NCBI GenBank assembly: GCA_036501625.1
Contig: DASXZY010000046.1
Location: 69,809-133,808 of the forward strand
Reading direction: 5' to 3'
DNA from: Palsa-1400 sp036501625
Lineage (GTDB): Bacteria; Verrucomicrobiota; Verrucomicrobiia; Limisphaerales; Palsa-1400
DNA length: 64,000 nt
The notes under the pieces were generated by a model. The model saw only the letters and a list, made by a program, of their open reading frames with translations, did no database searches and had not been told where the DNA came from. Shown here in pieces: positions 33,552 through 44,200 of the stretch (within the stretch, counting starts at the first letter, position 1; the number at the start of each line of letters is the position of its first letter). The translations under genes were made by a program, and so were the position numbers.

Positions 33552-34367
33552 ATGTTTAAGAAGACGCGCGCAAAAGGCACCGTGGTTGTGTTGTTGCTAG
33601 CCGTGGCCTGCTCGGTCGCGGGTGTCAGCGCCGGGGGAGACCGCGTCTATAAACTGGGCGTTGGCGACACCATCAAGCTGGCCGGGGACCTTCACGACGC
33701 GCTCCCGCAAAAGTTCTTTGATCAACTGGACACTCAGGCCATCACGATGCATGACCAGGCCTGGCCGCTGATCGCCCCGGTGGCCGTCACCGCCGACAAC
33801 CGCATCCAGCGCCAGGTGGAGCTTTCCGCGGGCTTCGTCGATCTGGTCAACCGCCTTTGCCACGCCAAGGCCATCGACAAGGTGGAGGTCGGCTACTTTG
33901 ACGCCTACGTCACCATGGTGGGCCAGGTCTGCGCCTCCAATCCTGCCGCCCCGCCGCCGCCAATTACCGAACCACGCTATTGGACCAGGCAGATTCTCAA
34001 CGACCAATTGAGTTATTTCAACGAGATGATGGGCATGATGATGGCGGTCAACATGGCCCATCATTACCTGGGGTATTATACCAAGTACGCCTCCAAGCTG
34101 ACTGGCCCCGGCGATAAAGTCGTGCCGATCAATGATTTTCTCACCCCCAGCGAATGGGATGCTTCCATTAAAGCCGGCGCGCTCGATGCCCTCAACTGCG
34201 CCCTCTCCACCGAAGGGTTGCGCCTGATCTTCGACGCGCTGGACAAAATGCCCATCCGCCCGCCTTGGGCGGCTTACATCGCACCCCCCTACGCCAACTT
34301 CAAACAACTCGACCGGGAATTGGCCAATTACGAAGAAGACTTTTTTCACGGGCGGATCAAGAACTGA
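33552..34367 (+). CDS. Exported protein of unknown function
   Basis: A 271-residue protein; I start at the ATG at 33552, which puts a signal peptide at the N-terminus (VVVLLLAVACSVAGVSAG); the longer frame from 33492 lacks this. The mature part is mixed alpha/beta with a conserved-looking segment HDQAWPLIAPVAVTADNRIQRQVELSAGFVDLVNRL and a Met/His-rich stretch (FNEMMGMMMAVNMAHHYLGYYTKYASKL). The latter could be a helix facing a membrane or a metal. I recognise no family. The gene is followed at 93 bases by a response regulator gene in the same direction, without clear linkage. Confidence 0.6.
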   Translation: MFKKTRAKGTVVVLLLAVACSVAGVSAGGDRVYKLGVGDTIKLAGDLHDALPQKFFDQLDTQAITMHDQAWPLIAPVAVTADNRIQRQVELSAGFVDLVNRLCHAKAIDKVEVGYFDAYVTMVGQVCASNPAAPPPPITEPRYWTRQILNDQLSYFNEMMGMMMAVNMAHHYLGYYTKYASKLTGPGDKVVPINDFLTPSEWDASIKAGALDALNCALSTEGLRLIFDALDKMPIRPPWAAYIAPPYANFKQLDRELANYEEDFFHGRIKN

Positions 34368-34459
34368 AAAAAATGGACATTCGGGCGGGGTTGTGACATG
34401 CTATGGATGCTTTGGGCATGTGTTTATGGCCCAGGCGATGACAGCAGGATTCGTGACTC

Positions 34460-35152
34460 ATGAAAAGCGAATTGGCGCCCAAGAAAAACGGAGGCCCGGT
34501 TGACGGCCGGAAAAGACACAAGATCATGCTGGTGGATGACCATCCGGTCATGCGCGAAGGCTTGGCGCAATTGATCAATGGCGAGCCTGACCTTTCCGTT
34601 TGCGGCCAGTTTGAGGACGCCTCCCAGGCGTTCGGAGCCGTGGCCTCGCTGGCTCCCGATCTGGCCATCGTTGATCTTTCTCTCAAGGACAGCAGCGGCC
34701 TGGAATTGGTCAAAAACATCCGGGCCACTCATCCGAAAATTCGCATCCTGGTGCTTTCCATGTATGACGAGACGCTTTACGCCGAGCGCGTTCTGCGAGC
34801 CGGCGCGGGCGGTTACATCATGAAGCAGGAGGCCAGCGACAGAGTTCTGGCGGCCGCGCGCCAGGTGTTGGCAGGGGCGGTTTATGTGAGCGAAAAAATG
34901 GGCGCCAAGCTTATGCACCAGTTGATCGCGGGCAAACCGGGCGATGCCGGCTCCTGCATGGAACGTTTGAGCGACCGCGAACTGGAAGTGTTTGGGTTGA
35001 TCGGCCAGGGCAAAGGCACCCGGCAAATCGCCGAGCATTTGCACCTGAGCGTCAAAACGATTGAATCCCACCGCGCCCACATCAAGGAAAAGCTCAACCT
35101 CAAAGACGCCAACGAACTGGTCCACACCGCCATCCGCACCAGCGGGGAGTAA
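34460..35152 (+). CDS. NarL/FixJ-type response regulator
   Basis: A 230-residue DNA-binding regulator. A receiver domain (about 20-140) has the acidic pair in MLVDDHPVMREG and the phospho-acceptor Asp72 in LAIVDLSLKD. The C-terminal LuxR-type helix-turn-helix (about 165-228) shows LSDRELEVFGLIGQGKGTRQIAEHLHLSVKTIESHRAHIKEKL-type sequence, a full match to the family. It probably works with the PAS kinase encoded 66 bases downstream. Targets are unknown; the giant exported protein gene that follows the kinase is a candidate. Confidence 0.95.
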   Translation: MKSELAPKKNGGPVDGRKRHKIMLVDDHPVMREGLAQLINGEPDLSVCGQFEDASQAFGAVASLAPDLAIVDLSLKDSSGLELVKNIRATHPKIRILVLSMYDETLYAERVLRAGAGGYIMKQEASDRVLAAARQVLAGAVYVSEKMGAKLMHQLIAGKPGDAGSCMERLSDRELEVFGLIGQGKGTRQIAEHLHLSVKTIESHRAHIKEKLNLKDANELVHTAIRTSGE

Positions 35153-35218
35153 AATAGGTTTGTCAGTTAAGATTGCCGCCGAACCTGCCGATACACATCA
35201 AGCCTGTCCAGGGCATTG

Positions 35219-36958
35219 ATGAATCAAACAGCGGCCAGCCCATGCGCGTTGATGGAAAATAACGCGCCAGAATCTTCCGAAGGGAAGGCCGCGCTGCATT
35301 CCCTGCTGCTGGATCAACTGCCGGTCGGCGTTTTCCAAAAAGACCGGGAAGGCCGTTTCGTCTTCGTCAACTCATGGTTCTGCCGCTTTAAAAAGGCCCC
35401 GGCGGAACAATTCTTAGGCAGGACCGCCGGTGAAATCGCCGCCGCCTTCCCGGCGCCGGAAGGAATGGGTCCCGCCGAGCAGTTGCACCGGGACAGCTTG
35501 CTGATTCAGGGCGAACATCATCACGCGCTCATCATAAAAACCGGCCAGCCTATCGAAGCGGACGAACGCTACGTGGAAGAGGACGGGCGCGAACGTTATT
35601 TGCACGCCATCAAAGGGCCGCTCTTCGATGCCGATGGCAGCGTCATCGGCACGCAAGGCCTGTTGCTGGACATCACCGAGCGCAAGCGAGCCGAGGCCCA
35701 ACTGGCCAATGAACGGGACTTGCTTGGCGCGCTGCTCAATTGTTCTCCGGACGCCATTTATTTTAAGGATCTCGAATCCCGTTTCGTCCGTTGCAGCGCC
35801 GCCATGGCGCCGCTCTGCAAGTTAAAAAGCGCTGACGAAATGATCGGCCGATGCGACGCCGATTTCTGCCTGGAAGAACACGCGCGCCTGGCCTTGGAGG
35901 ATGAGCAGGAAATCATCCGCAGCGGCAAGCCGCTTATCGGCAAAAGCGAAAAAGAAACCTGGGCCGACGGGAGCGTTACCTGGGCCTTGACCAGCAAAAT
36001 GCCGCTCTTCGATTCCCGCGGCGAGATCATCGGCACGTTCGGCATTTCCAAGGACATCACCGCTTTCAAAGAAACAGAGATCAAGCTGGAAGAATTGCAC
36101 AAGCAGTTGTTGCAGACCTCGCGCCAGGCCGGCATGACGGAGGTTGCCACCAGTGTTCTGCACAATGTCGGCAATGTCCTCAACAGCGCCAATATCTCGA
36201 CCGCGCTCTTGTTGGATAACGCGCAAAAATCCAGCGCTCATTACTTGGGCAAAGCCGCGGCCCTCTTGAATGAGCACTCAGGCAATTTGGGCGAGTATTT
36301 GACCAACGATGCCAAAGGGCGGCAATTGCCCCTCTACTTGACGCGGCTTTCCGAGCGCCTCGCCGAGGAGCAGCAATCGGCGATCAAGGAACTCGAATCG
36401 CTCCGGCAGAACATCGAGCACATTAAGGAAATCGTCGCCATGCAGCAGAGCTACGCCAAGGTCTCCGGCGTAGTGGAGAAAGTTCGCCCGGCCGACCTCA
36501 TCGAGGATGCACTCCGCATGAGCGCGGGCGCCTTGGTGCGGCACGAAGTCGCGGTGGAACGGGACTTCGGCTTCGCGCCGGAACTCACCGTCGAAAAACA
36601 CAAAGTGCTTCAGATTTTGGTCAATTTGATCCGCAACGCCAAGTACGCCTGCGACGACGCCGGCCGCCACGACAAGCAAGTCCGCCTGCAACTTTCCTAT
36701 GCCGAGCCTTGGGTTCGCATCGTCGTCTCCGACAACGGCGTCGGCATCGCGCCGGAGAACCTGACCCGCATTTTTAACCACGGCTTTACGACCCGCAAAG
36801 ACGGCCACGGTTTCGGCCTCCATAGCGGCGCGCTGGCAGCCAGGCAATTGGGCGGCGCCCTCAGCGGCCACAGCGAGGGCCCCGGCAAGGGCGCCAGTTT
36901 CACGCTTCTTCTGCCCGCGCAGCCTCCCGACAACGGGAGTTTAGAGCTTCAGGATTAG
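35219..36958 (+). CDS. PAS-domain sensor histidine kinase
   Basis: A 579-residue soluble kinase; the start is the ATG at 35219 (a TTG one codon earlier is possible). Two PAS domains (about 25-155, ending LLLDITERKRAE, and 165-285, ending FGISKDITAFKETE) are followed by a dimerisation/phospho-acceptor helix with VLHNVGNVLNSAN, an unusual H-box. The ATPase domain has NLIRNAKYAC, VSDNGVGIAPEN, FNHGFTTRKDGHGFGLHSGAL and GKGASFTLLLP. No membrane segments are present, so it senses a cytoplasmic signal. It lies downstream of the NarL-type regulator, its probable partner. Confidence 0.93.
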   Translation: MNQTAASPCALMENNAPESSEGKAALHSLLLDQLPVGVFQKDREGRFVFVNSWFCRFKKAPAEQFLGRTAGEIAAAFPAPEGMGPAEQLHRDSLLIQGEHHHALIIKTGQPIEADERYVEEDGRERYLHAIKGPLFDADGSVIGTQGLLLDITERKRAEAQLANERDLLGALLNCSPDAIYFKDLESRFVRCSAAMAPLCKLKSADEMIGRCDADFCLEEHARLALEDEQEIIRSGKPLIGKSEKETWADGSVTWALTSKMPLFDSRGEIIGTFGISKDITAFKETEIKLEELHKQLLQTSRQAGMTEVATSVLHNVGNVLNSANISTALLLDNAQKSSAHYLGKAAALLNEHSGNLGEYLTNDAKGRQLPLYLTRLSERLAEEQQSAIKELESLRQNIEHIKEIVAMQQSYAKVSGVVEKVRPADLIEDALRMSAGALVRHEVAVERDFGFAPELTVEKHKVLQILVNLIRNAKYACDDAGRHDKQVRLQLSYAEPWVRIVVSDNGVGIAPENLTRIFNHGFTTRKDGHGFGLHSGALAARQLGGALSGHSEGPGKGASFTLLLPAQPPDNGSLELQD

Positions 36959-37047
36959 CCTTTAGTCCGCTTTCAAAAAAAAATCTCGCTCAGGAGTGAG
37001 AAAGTTCTTTGCGCTGCCCTGTTCGCATGATAAAAACGGCGGACACT

Positions 37048-40000
37048 ATGAAATTCAATGCTCTGCGTCCCACCGGCGGCGTCTCGTCAAATCTCCTTCA
37101 ATCTGTAGCGGCAGCCCTGCTCTTTTGCGCTGCCGCCGCCCCGGCGGCCCAACTGGTCTGGGACCCCCTCAACAACGGCGGAATCACCCCCGCCAGCGGC
37201 AACTGGGACACTTCCGCCTCCAACACTTTCTGGTACAACGGCAGCGGCGACGTCGCTTGGACCCAAACCAGCACTACCGCCGGCCTTAACGGCGCGGTCT
37301 TCGGTGGCGCGGACGGCAACTGGGCCATTACAAATGATACTGGCCAAATCGCCATGACGAACCTGACCATCAACAACTCCGGCTATGCGTTCTACGGCAA
37401 CAACCTGGACATCTCCAGTGGCGACCTGATGAACTTGGCCCCGGGCAAGACGGTATCGTTCTACTGCAATCTGGCGGCCGACAACAATGCCAAGAATTAC
37501 ATTGCAGGAGCGGGTTCTGTCGTGAATATCTTCGGCAACGTCCTCGGCCAGCAGGCCAAATTTATCGGCCCCGCCGCCAGCGCTTACTATTTGAGCGGCG
37601 TCAATACCCCGACCGTTTTATATAATTTGGCTCCTGTTTACCTGACGAATGGCTCCATCACCACCAGTGCCAGCTTTTTCGTCGGGTACGGCCAGACCGT
37701 CGCCGGCACGGCCTACACGACCGGCTCGCTGACGATCAGCGGAGGCGCGACGGCCACCCAAAATGGCAACGTTCTCATGGTGGGCCGCGGCGGTGGCAAC
37801 GGCACCTTGACGCTCCTTGATGGCACGGTCAATGTCGGAACCACCGCCAACCATGATCTGGCTGTTTGCTATGACGCCAGCGGTGGCGAGATGGGCACGC
37901 TCAACGTCTATGGCGGAACCTTGAACGTCGGCGCTTCCGGGTTGCCCAGCAAACTCGATTTCTTTGACACCGCCGGGTCTGGCGCGGGCGCGGTCGCGGT
38001 GATGACACAGACCAACGGCATCGTCAATGCCTGGGGCGGCGTCATCTTCGGAGCGGCCAGCGGCGCCTTCACCGGAGGCTCCGCTTCGATGACCAATTTA
38101 GGCGGCTTCCTATACGTTGGCGGAGGCGGCATCAACCGGGGCGCGGGTTCGCCTCCGACGGTCAACGTCTCGCTTTCGGGCGGAACTGTCGGCGCGCTGG
38201 CCAGTTGGTCCTCAACCTTGCCCATGACCTTGGCCCCGGATGCCGGCAATATCACCTTCCAATCCAGCGATTCCTTCGGCGACCCCTTTAGCATCGCGCT
38301 GTCCGGTCCTCTCTCAGGCGCGGGTGGATTGAACGTGGACGGCACGGGGACAGTGGCGTTGAGCGGCAGCAACACCTACACCGGGAATACCGTAGTCAGC
38401 AACGGCACGCTGGCGATTGTGACGGGTTCCTTCCCGACCAACGGAATCGTGACCGTCGATGGCTCCGCTGGCAGCCCCACCCTTTCAGTCCGGGTGGCCA
38501 ATCGCGGGCAATACTGGTCCACTGGCACGCTCACTTACACGTCCGGCACGCCAACGGCCGACTTTCAATTCAGCTCGCTGACGCCAAGCCCCGCGGTTGC
38601 CGCGCTTCAGATCAATGGCGACCTGGTTTTCACGACTACTCCCACAGTGACGGTCGAAGGCACAGCCCTTGCGGCGGGGACCTATCCGCTCATTCAATAC
38701 ACCGGCAATCTTGTCGGCACGGCGCCGTCGTCGGTGGCTTTGCCCGGCGGTGTTACCGGGGCCTTGCAGAACGATACCGGCGCCAAGACGATTTCCCTGG
38801 TCATCAGCAGCTCTCCCTTCCTGCCAGCCGTCACTTGGGCCGTGGGAAATGGCGCGTGGGATACGACCACGTTCAATTGGAAGCAGTTTGGCGTTCCGAC
38901 GAACTACGCCGACGGCGACGTGATCCTTTTCGACGACTCGGCCAGCGGTTCCTCGCCGATAACTGTCACTTTGAACACCACGGTCAACCCTGAGAGCGTC
39001 ACGGCCAACAATACGGCCAAGAACTACACCGTTGCCGGCGCCGGCAGCATCACTGGCTCCGGCGAATTGGAAGTGTTGGGTGGCGGGACGTTGACGCTGG
39101 ACACAGCGAACACCTACACGGGCGCAACGATTTTGAATGCGGGCCAATTGAACATCAACAATGGCGGCAGCACCGCCACCGCCACCGCCATCGGCACCGG
39201 GCCGTTGTACATCAATGCCGGCGCGCTGGACAACACCAGCGGTTCCAATGTGACCTTGAAGGCCGCGATTCCCGAATCCTGGGGCGGCAGTTTCTCCTAC
39301 GTCGGTTCCTCGAACAACTTCAACACCGGCTCCGGCTTCGTATTCATGAACGCCAGCCTGTCTCTCACTGTCAATTCCAATGACTTCACCGTCGGCGGCC
39401 CCATTTCGGATAGCGGAGCCAATCTCACCCTGACCAAAACGGGCAACGGCGCGTTGACGCTGCCCGTTGGCAATTCCATCGGTGGAGGCGTCACGCTTCA
39501 ATCCGGGCAGTTGAATCTCGGCGACCCCTATGCCGCTGGCACCGGCCTTTTCGCGATTGTCTCTGGCGCCATTGACAACATCAGCGGCGCGCCCCTGTCG
39601 CTCTCCCCCGCCTCCTGCCAGTGGGTCGGCAATTTCACCGTGGTTGGGACGGCGAACCTTGACCTCGGCGCTTCGGGCATTGTTGACAATTCAGGGCCGC
39701 TCACGGTCACCGTTCTCAGCAATACGTTCAGCACTGAGGGCAACATCACTTCCGGCAACAGCGTCATCACCAAGGCTGGCAACGGCACTTGGGTCATCGG
39801 CGGCGGATATTCTTCCCTCCATCAACTGCAATTGTCCGTCGTCGGCGGGGAGGTTGATTTGGACAAGTCTGTCAATGCGATTGGACTGGGAAGTTCTGGT
39901 TTGACGGTCCAATCCAACGGCTTGGTCGTCGATATGATCGGCGGCCAAATTTACCACGGTTCGGGCACTTACGTGCCGGTCGTCATCAGCGGCGGCGTGC

Positions 40001-41064
40001 TCGACCTCAATGGCCAAAGCGAGAGAGTCGATGAGTTTAGCATCAACAGCGGCGGAACATTGCGCAACAGCGCCGCCGCAGCCGTTTCGTCCCTGTCCAT
40101 CGACACCACCAACACGCTCCAACTTGGCGGGACGAATTGCCAGTTCACAGTGACCGACATCTTCGGCGTTTTGAATATCAACACGATCATTGCCGGCAGC
40201 GGGTCGCTGGTGAAGAACGGTGTGGGATTGCTGAATTTGGAGAGCAACAATACTTACACGGGCAGCACCATCATCAACAGCGGAACACTCGCCTTGCCGG
40301 GCGTCAGTTCCATTTCTTCCACGGCCAATATCGATCTGGCCACCGCCGGCGCCTCGCTGGATTTGAGCGCCAACACGGATACCAACGGCAATTCCACTCC
40401 AGTCCTCACCCTGCTCAGCGGGCAAACATTGAGCGGATTTGGCGCCGTAACGGGTTTGGTGCAAACGGTCAGCGGCTCAACCCTGGCGCCTGGCTCGGCT
40501 TCCGCGATTGGAACGTTGACGCTGGCTGGCGAAGCCGGCACGAATATGCTGAACGGCAACACGGTGATGAAGCTCAACGGGGACAGCCTCACCAGCGATC
40601 TGCTCTATTCCAGCGGCAGCTTGAACTACGGCGGAACATTGGTATTGACGACCTTGTCAGGATCGCTGGCGGCCGGCGACAGTTTCACTTTGTTCAACGC
40701 CGTCGATGGTTACAGCGGCGCGTTTTCCAGCATCGTTCCCTCGCGCCCCGGCTTTCCCGCATTCGGCCTGGCGTGGAACACCAACAATCTGGCCATCAAT
40801 GGCACATTGTCCATCGTCCCGGCAAGCGTCCCGCCATCGCCGAAGATTTCCGGCGTCAGCGTGTCTGGCACGACGCTGTCAATTCACGGAACAAACGGCG
40901 CGGCCAACGAGCCATTCGTATTGCTGCAAAGCGCCAGCCTCGCGCTGCCGCTGGCCGATTGGACGCCCGTGCTGACCAACTCCTTCGACGCCAGCGGCAA
41001 CTTCAACGTGTCGATCGGCGTGACCAATCAGCCGTCGGAGTTTTTCACCGTGGAAGTGCAGTAG
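37048..41064 (+). CDS. Giant exported protein with autotransporter-type beta-strand repeats
   Basis: A 1338-residue protein from the ATG at 37048; in-frame starts at 37027 and 37009 are possible. A signal peptide ends near APAAQ. The body is Gly/Asn/Thr-rich beta-helix with several autotransporter-associated strand repeats of the form G.G.L...G...L.G.NTYTG.T.V..GTL, for example around residues 440-475, 685-720 and 1060-1095. Although the repeats recall autotransporter passengers, no C-terminal beta-barrel follows. The protein ends in the shared C-terminal module (FVLLQSASL...W...EFFTVEVQ). It should be a surface or secreted beta-helix protein, perhaps adhesive. It follows the PAS kinase gene by 89 bases. 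Confidence 0.85.
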   Translation: MKFNALRPTGGVSSNLLQSVAAALLFCAAAAPAAQLVWDPLNNGGITPASGNWDTSASNTFWYNGSGDVAWTQTSTTAGLNGAVFGGADGNWAITNDTGQIAMTNLTINNSGYAFYGNNLDISSGDLMNLAPGKTVSFYCNLAADNNAKNYIAGAGSVVNIFGNVLGQQAKFIGPAASAYYLSGVNTPTVLYNLAPVYLTNGSITTSASFFVGYGQTVAGTAYTTGSLTISGGATATQNGNVLMVGRGGGNGTLTLLDGTVNVGTTANHDLAVCYDASGGEMGTLNVYGGTLNVGASGLPSKLDFFDTAGSGAGAVAVMTQTNGIVNAWGGVIFGAASGAFTGGSASMTNLGGFLYVGGGGINRGAGSPPTVNVSLSGGTVGALASWSSTLPMTLAPDAGNITFQSSDSFGDPFSIALSGPLSGAGGLNVDGTGTVALSGSNTYTGNTVVSNGTLAIVTGSFPTNGIVTVDGSAGSPTLSVRVANRGQYWSTGTLTYTSGTPTADFQFSSLTPSPAVAALQINGDLVFTTTPTVTVEGTALAAGTYPLIQYTGNLVGTAPSSVALPGGVTGALQNDTGAKTISLVISSSPFLPAVTWAVGNGAWDTTTFNWKQFGVPTNYADGDVILFDDSASGSSPITVTLNTTVNPESVTANNTAKNYTVAGAGSITGSGELEVLGGGTLTLDTANTYTGATILNAGQLNINNGGSTATATAIGTGPLYINAGALDNTSGSNVTLKAAIPESWGGSFSYVGSSNNFNTGSGFVFMNASLSLTVNSNDFTVGGPISDSGANLTLTKTGNGALTLPVGNSIGGGVTLQSGQLNLGDPYAAGTGLFAIVSGAIDNISGAPLSLSPASCQWVGNFTVVGTANLDLGASGIVDNSGPLTVTVLSNTFSTEGNITSGNSVITKAGNGTWVIGGGYSSLHQLQLSVVGGEVDLDKSVNAIGLGSSGLTVQSNGLVVDMIGGQIYHGSGTYVPVVISGGVLDLNGQSERVDEFSINSGGTLRNSAAAAVSSLSIDTTNTLQLGGTNCQFTVTDIFGVLNINTIIAGSGSLVKNGVGLLNLESNNTYTGSTIINSGTLALPGVSSISSTANIDLATAGASLDLSANTDTNGNSTPVLTLLSGQTLSGFGAVTGLVQTVSGSTLAPGSASAIGTLTLAGEAGTNMLNGNTVMKLNGDSLTSDLLYSSGSLNYGGTLVLTTLSGSLAAGDSFTLFNAVDGYSGAFSSIVPSRPGFPAFGLAWNTNNLAINGTLSIVPASVPPSPKISGVSVSGTTLSIHGTNGAANEPFVLLQSASLALPLADWTPVLTNSFDASGNFNVSIGVTNQPSEFFTVEVQ

Positions 41065-41185
41065 CTCGAACCCATCTCATAAATAGGGATGGGCGCGCCG
41101 GCTTTGGGCGGGCCGCGGGCAAGGCGCAACGTGGGAGCATCCCCGCATCCCTGGACAAAGCGGCACTGACGGTCTTGCCGGGCGC

Positions 41186-41206
41186 TTGGGATGCGGCGCA
41201 TCCCGA
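41186..41206 (-). terminator. Hairpin at the end of the GH106 gene
   Basis: GGGATGC (41188-41194) pairs with GCATCCC (41198-41204) around a 3-base loop, with one or two extra pairs. It sits directly after the stop codon of the minus-strand GH106 gene. There is no T run, so a terminator role is only likely. Confidence 0.4.
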
Positions 41207-44200
41207 TTAACGTCGCGAAAGGGCGATTCGGGCGGCGGGTTGCAATTGGACGGGGCCGATGAGGCCGGAGGGGACCAATGGAGAGCTTTTTTTCCACAGG
41301 CGCCATGATGTGAAGGTGAAGCGGCCGGCGGGGCTGGGTTGGCCGTGCTCAATCCAATCCGGCCATTGCTTGAGGGTGTTGTCGGAATTGCGCTGGCTGT
41401 CTTCGGGCAATTGTTCGTCGCCAATCATTCGGTTAATCCAAAGGTTGGCGACTTTGATTCTCAAATTGTTTTCGCCGGCGCGGAGAACATCCGTCACCTC
41501 AGCCCGATACGGATTCTTCCAGAGGATGCCGATGTCCTGGCCGTTGAGTTCAACCTTGGCCGTGACAGCAACTTTGCCCAAATCGAGATACCATCGGTGA
41601 TCGCCGCCGAGCGCGCCGGCGGGAATATCGAAGGTTTTTGAATAGGTGGCCGTGCCGGAGAAATATTTCACGCCGCTGTCAGGGCAATCGCTCCACGAGA
41701 CCAGCTTGTCGAACAAAACGTGTTCCGGCGCTCCCCAATGCGGCGGAAATTCAACCACCCAAGGCCCGTCCAGAATCCGCGCCGCCGCGGATGCAGGCGC
41801 CTCAAACTCATGCGCATCGCCGCCCGCGCCCGTCCATTGCCAGCGGCCTGGCCCGGCATTGTTGACTTCCAGGCGGCCGGCGCTGTCGCGAAATATTTCC
41901 GGCAGCGGGTCCGCCACAGCGGCGTCCGGCGAGCGAAGGTCTAACGCGGTCTGGCCATCGCGCTTGAGCGAAACGATGCGGTCCGGCTCGGCAGGTTCGC
42001 GGAACACGACGAAGACCGAGCCGATGGGCCCGAAATGGATTGGAAGGCGCGTGATGCCGGTTCGTTCGTCATAAACGGCCGGGCGCTCCATGCGTCCGGT
42101 GTCCGGCGACCACAATTCAGGACGCCGCCCGCCCACGCGGAATGAACAGAGCGAGTCCACAGGCCGCACATCCTTGTTGGCCACAAAATACAAATCCACG
42201 CCCTTATCCGCGCGGTGAATGCAACGAAGGCTGTTGGAGGAATCCGGCGATTGGCTGGCGAAATCTGGCGGCACGCCGAGGCGCTGCATTAGGCGGCAAA
42301 GGGATTGGATGTCTGGAGTCGGGTCCGGCGCCGCGGGCGCTCCGACCTGGCCCCAAGGCCCCATGCCCATCGGCCCCAGCACCATGGCGGCGCTCCAGTC
42401 CTGGCCATTGGTGGCAACCTGCCAATCGCGGCCGGTGAGGATTCGCTGGGACCGTCCGCTGGCGTAACGGATTTCCAGGACGCCCAGAAGGCCCGCAGGC
42501 GTGGGAACGGTCAACGTATTGGTGGCGGCTACGGTAATGAGATTTGATCCTGGTTGCAGCAGCCGCGTGACGTCCACCGCGAAGGACTTGGCCCAATCAT
42601 TCCCGGACACCGCCAATTGGCCGTTGATTGAGCAGGCGAACGTGTTGTCGGCCGTCATCCGCAACGACGCCACGGCCACCGGATCATTCGAATCTATGGA
42701 TACCGAGCGTCGAAAATAACACGGGCCGGGTGGAGCGGCATTTGCGGGATTGGGGCCGGGATTCCAAATCCAACTGGAGGCGAAAAGCGGGCTGGTGTCC
42801 TCCTCGTCCGGCTCATGTTTGACTTGAAACTCGCCGCCCCAGAAAATGCGCCCCTTGCCGAAGGTCCGCTCTGTCAACGCATTGGGCTGCGGGCCGCCGC
42901 CCCAAAGTTCCTTGGCCAGCTCGCGCACTTCGCGGTCGCATTTGGGATAATCGCTCAGGCTGGGCGATTTTAGGGGCGGAGCGCCGACAATCGTCGCGCC
43001 TTCGGCCACGAGTTTTTTGATCTTTCGCAGGAGCGCGGGAGTCATGGTCTCGACGCGCGGCAGCACGAGCACTTGGTAACTCATGCCGTCGGGCAGGACG
43101 AGCCGGCCGTTCTTGACAGACATGCGCGTGAGCGCCACTTCCGAAGCGCAGCCATCGAAATTATATCCGGGGCGCTCGAAACCGGATTTGATGGGGGAAT
43201 GGAAATCCTGCGGGGAGCCTTCCGGTTCCAGGAAACAAAGGTCGGCCACGAAAAGACCCTGGCGAAGCATGTATTGACAGCGGGCGATGTATTCGTGCCA
43301 GGCGATGGATTGTTCCCACCACGTTTCGGTGCGCTCGTAATGCAGGCCCCACGGCCCCATCGACATGCCCGGCGCGCGATCGGGATTCGTCCAGGGCTGA
43401 AGCGCGTAACGGTGAAAGACGAAGCGGTTGATGCCCTCGCAAAAAGCCCAGTCGCCCAGTTCCTTGATGGAGCCGGGATAGCCCTGCCATTTCTCGGAGT
43501 CGCTGGCGGTAAACGATTCCGCGCCAAGAATTCGTTTGCCGTAGGTGTGGGCGGTTGAAGCCATTTCCGCGCAACTGTTGGCGGCCAAAAATCTGGGGAA
43601 CGACCAAAATTCGCCCATCGGTTCGTCGGCCCGGCCGCCGTAGGCCATGTCATCGGCGGGCGCGCCGGAATAGCCTTCGATGGAAAGGCGCAGGCCGCGG
43701 CTGTTGGCCAGTTTGCGCATGCGGCCCGCATAATTTTCGATCATCAAGTCGCTGACAGTCTGCCGGATGTCCCAAAGGAAGCGTTCGGAAACTTCCAGGC
43801 TGTCCATGACCCGCCCAGTCATCACAGGCAGGAGAGGCAGCGGATCGTAGCCGCGCAAGCGCAGAAATTCGCGGCGGAAAAGCGGCGTCCAATTCTGCGA
43901 GCCGGTTTCCCAACTGTCGATGTGCGTGGAGACGAGCGTTTTGCCCCAGCCCGCCAGCGGCTTTGAATCCTTGACGACTTTGGCCATCAGGCCCGCGAAG
44001 GCCGCGTCGGTCGCCTTGCGGCTCAACTTGTCGCTCTCCAATCCGAGGCCGCCCGGCGGAGCGGGATGATTCTCGACGCCCGTGCTGGTGTGGCCCATGC
44101 GCAGGATCGTCCAGCGGCCCGGCGGAATATTCCACACGAGGCGCCCGCCCGGATTAAGGCGCTGGGTCAGAATGGCGAGCCGCTGGCGCGGGACTTCGAT

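Noticed and set aside
37048..41064. Classical autotransporter
   Set aside because: There is no C-terminal beta-barrel; the protein ends in the shared short module.
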